From contig NC_052476.1 of assembly GCF_009730915.1 (NCBI RefSeq), positions 21,061,257 through 21,125,256 of the forward strand: DNA of 64,000 nt, in the 5' to 3' direction. Numbering within the stretch: position 1 is the first letter of the stretch; every line of letters begins with the position of its first letter. This document shows, in pieces, positions 61,601 through 64,000 of the stretch. The position numbers were made by a program, and so were the translations under genes. This stretch comes from Dioscorea cayenensis subsp. rotundata. Its lineage: Eukaryota > Streptophyta > Magnoliopsida > Dioscoreales > Dioscoreaceae. The notes under the pieces are model-generated. The model did no database searches. It was not told where the DNA came from and saw nothing but the letters and a program-made list of their open reading frames with translations.

Positions 61601-63172
61601 ATATTATACTGAATCGTTTACCATAGGCAATTGATTGCATGAATCCATGCATGTATTTAAATTTTTGCCGGCAATTGTCAATGTGAGATACATAGTCAAA
61701 TGCCTTAAATGATACTATTAATCATGATTAAAGACGGCAATATTTTGTTTCCACACTGAGACATTGAGATTTTTTGGTCTGAGAGTTTTGAAATCATTAT
61801 ATGGTTATATACATGGCCCTTTAGATTGAAGCAAAGGGATATTTAATTCTTTATTTTCTTTTAATAAATTTATCTCACTGGTTTCTTGTATGCAGTGGAA
61901 GTTTGTTTCGGTTACTTCAAAGAAACACAAACAAGCTGGACTCAAGACGACGAATTCACATGGCTTTAGACATTGTGAGTATAGAGTGTAATTTATATAT
62001 ATGTGTGTGTGTAACAAAAGCTTCATCTTGATGTTGACCATCTCTAAGTTGCTTAAGAATGTTTTATTTCAGAGTTGTTATCTAAATATATTATTTGGCA
62101 GGCGAGAGGTATGAATTATCTTCATCATCGCAACCCGCCTATCATTCATCGTGATTTAAAGTCATCGAATTTGCTAGTCGATAAGAATTGGACGGTTAAG
62201 GTAATTTTTACTACTAATTTTTAACATGCCTTCAGAGTGATATAATTCACAGTCATGGTGAATGAACAATGAATTTTTCTTAATTGATAGGTTGGTGACT
62301 TCGGTCTTTCGCGCCTGAAGGATGAGGCCTATTTTTCAACAAAAACTGGGAAAGGAACGGTATTGCGCAATCTATTTAGTTGCTTTGCTAATTTTGATGT
62401 TAATGGTTTCGAGAAACTAATGAACACTTTATGGTTTTCATTGTTGTCCAGCCACAGTGGATGGCTCCGGAAGTTCTTCGCAATGAGTTTTCAGATGAGA
62501 AGTAAGTCGAATACTATATCAACATAAAACAGATTTTGTAATATTGCCGAAACGTTTGTTGAGTAACTGATAAATACTTGTTTATCTGTGGAAAATTAGA
62601 TCGGATGTGTACAGTTATGGAGTGATACTTTGGGAGCTTGTCACCGAGAAGATACCGTGGGATAATCTCAATTCAATGCAGGTATTTAAGCTTTTGAAGC
62701 TCGTTGATACGTGATGTACTTCACTGTTATAGTTATGATTTGAAATTCTATTTGGAAAACATTTTAGATTGAGAGAAAACAGAGGAATGAAAATTTTAAA
62801 TGCAGGTCATCGGCGCAGTAGGATTCATGAATCAGAGATTGGAATTGCCGAATGATTTGGATCCACAATGGGTGTCAATCATCGAAAGTTGCTGGCACAG
62901 GTCATTTAATCGCTTTATGGTAATATGCTTTTCTGCTGTTTTTATCTGAGCTTGCGATTACTTTTTCCATCAACAGCGAGCCAAGTTGTCGGCCAACATT
63001 CCAAGAACTATTGGAGAAGTTCAAAGACTTTGCAGAGACAAATGCAGCGAATTTCTCATGGAGATACCTCTCGAACTTCTACAAAGCCAATCCCCTTGGA
63101 TTGACATTATCATCTATCTTTTTTTTATCGGTATCGTGCTTCTTATGCCAAAACAATTCTAGAAAGAGATGA
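58616..63172 (+). CDS. Raf-like MAPKKK with N-terminal PAS domain
   Basis: Thirteen exons: 58616-58998, 59606-60011, 60087-60730, 60862-60902, 61133-61201, 61349-61449, 61896-61974, 62102-62200, 62291-62359, 62452-62501, 62600-62681, 62806-62900, 62977-63172; 770 residues when read by homology. A short coiled coil (residues 5-30) precedes a PAS domain at ~105-230 ([38 protein letters not shown]). A Ser-rich linker leads to a full kinase domain at ~470-745 with GQGSCGTVY, K496 in [13 protein letters not shown] (D592) and DFG (610-612), the plant Raf group resembling Arabidopsis At5g49470/At1g67890. Oddity 1: exon 3 is 644 bases, one more than the frame needs; the surplus falls in an AAAA run in cagaaaagtggattc (about 60648-60662), just before the conserved [18 protein letters not shown]. 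Oddity 2: after [14 protein letters not shown] the tail is not the usual polar end but has a hydrophobic stretch [17 protein letters not shown]. Confidence 0.9.
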
Positions 63173-63769
63173 TCGATCCCTCTGCTTTGTCACTTGATTT
63201 TGCTGCAAATTGCTTAGTCGTCAGTAAATTAGCTTGGATATGATAATTTCCCTCTGACGCAGATGATTTTGGCTTGGAAGGCACATGAAATTCATCGGTT
63301 GTGACGATGATCATCAACAAACAAATCGATGTTGATATAGACCTTTGTATTCTTTGTAATCAGTTCAGAGATTCATAAGAAGAGTACTTGTCTCTGTTTT
63401 GTTGCCAAAAAAACATTAACAAAATTATACAGTGTGAATGATAGCACTGTACACCAGAGCTCATACTGATGCAATGTTCCTCTTCTTCTTTAGCTTCTTT
63501 GCGATCTTTTTACAAAGAAAGCTTTGTAATTTCTTATGCGATGCATTGCCGTGTTTTCTATTCTTAAAGATATAATTACTTTTATATCCTTATGAACATG
63601 ATCTTTTGCACATTTGGCTAATATATATATATATAAGGTATAATACTCAGGATAGTTCTTCTATTATTTTTCGTCTCTGGGAGGTTCTTGTATTGTCCGG
63701 TTTGAAAAAAAATAGTCCTTCCGTCTAATGCCCTTCTCTTTTTCGGACGGCTGATGTGGCATTAATCTC

Positions 63770-63819
<50 letters not shown>

Positions 63820-64000
63820 TATTACAAAAAAAATCAAAAGACGTTCTAATCATCATCCTAACAACCATTATGGGCTAATGGATATAATTACATAACGCTG
63901 AAATTGTAGGGTAGAGTCTTCTCGGCTGGATAATCTTGCCATTAACGCTCCCCGATTGGGCAAGCATTGTTCATTTCCACGTTGATTACGATATTTGGGT
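63173..64000. other. 3' flank of the kinase gene and repeat-like end of window
   Basis: The kinase 3' untranslated region extends to roughly 63500. From about 63640 a phrase (actcaggatagttcttctat, gggaggttcttgtattgtcc, ccgtctaatgcc, ggctgatgtggcat) resembles a dispersed plant repeat I have seen in noncoding DNA; it ends in an (AAT)n microsatellite at 63771-63819. The last 150 bases show no clear gene before the window ends. Confidence 0.45.

Noticed and set aside
63850-64000. Weak resemblance to an F-box/LRR fragment
   Set aside because: Only about 25 residues can be read before a stop and the window edge; too short to support.
1-64000. tRNA, rRNA, CRISPR and organelle-derived segments
   Set aside because: I looked for tRNA box motifs, rRNA and regular spacer arrays and saw none. 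The direct repeats present are tandem duplications without unique spacers.

Overview
This is a 64 kb piece of a plant nuclear genome: AT-rich, intron-rich, with GT-AG splicing and typical angiosperm genes (GUN1, COX5C, a sucrose-control-peptide bZIP, PLS-type PPR, plant Raf-like PAS kinase, ATP-citrate lyase beta). I cannot fix the species. The low GC and gene structures would suit a non-grass monocot or a eudicot, and I do not press this further. I see no bacterial, organellar or CRISPR features.

Layout. 0.4-3 kb (+): COMPASS Shg1-type protein. 3.6-12 kb (-): VPS51/UNHINGED, a 20-exon GARP/EARP tether subunit. 12-13.6 kb: AT-rich spacer with a MITE-like repeat. 13.6-14.5 kb (+): group S1 bZIP with a conserved sucrose-control uORF. 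14.8-16.5 kb (-): intronless PPR protein, tail to tail with the bZIP. 16.4-17.6 kb: degraded duplications of the PPR 5' flank. 17.9-20.8 kb (-): COX5C with a 2.6 kb leader intron. 22-26.3 kb (-): RPAP3-like TPR co-chaperone. 27.6-30.6 kb (-): universal stress protein. 32.3-38.4 kb (-): OB-fold/zinc-ribbon protein with a 339-bp TRIM retroelement in an intron. 38.8-39.7 kb: LINE relic. 40.6-42.6 kb (+): tandem pair of DUF7787-like genes. 43.2-46.6 kb (+): GUN1. 47.4-47.8 kb: hAT-like MITE. 48.3-54.3 kb (+): ATP-citrate lyase subunit beta, with a perfect 22-bp-arm hairpin in its leader intron. 54.3-57.9 kb: AT-rich spacer with a second copy of the 12.5 kb MITE-like repeat. 58.6-63.2 kb (+): PAS-containing Raf-like MAPKKK.

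The genes are functionally independent (chromatin, trafficking, transcription, organelle RNA and retrograde signalling, respiration, chaperoning, stress, acetyl-CoA supply, kinase signalling), as expected in a plant euchromatic arm. Two themes cut across them. First, noncoding DNA here grows repeatedly by short tandem duplication (about 80-610 bp units) in at least seven places. Second, three otherwise intact conserved genes (RPAP3-like, ACLB, Raf kinase) each carry exactly one surplus base in or beside a short homopolymer. That looks more like residual assembly error than three independent gene deaths. I found no clearly new molecular system. The best leads are the very compact TRIM, the perfect hairpin, the unnamed OB-fold protein and the homopolymer surplus pattern. 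Exon boundaries and motifs were read directly from the sequence; family names come from memory of homologues, with no database search.
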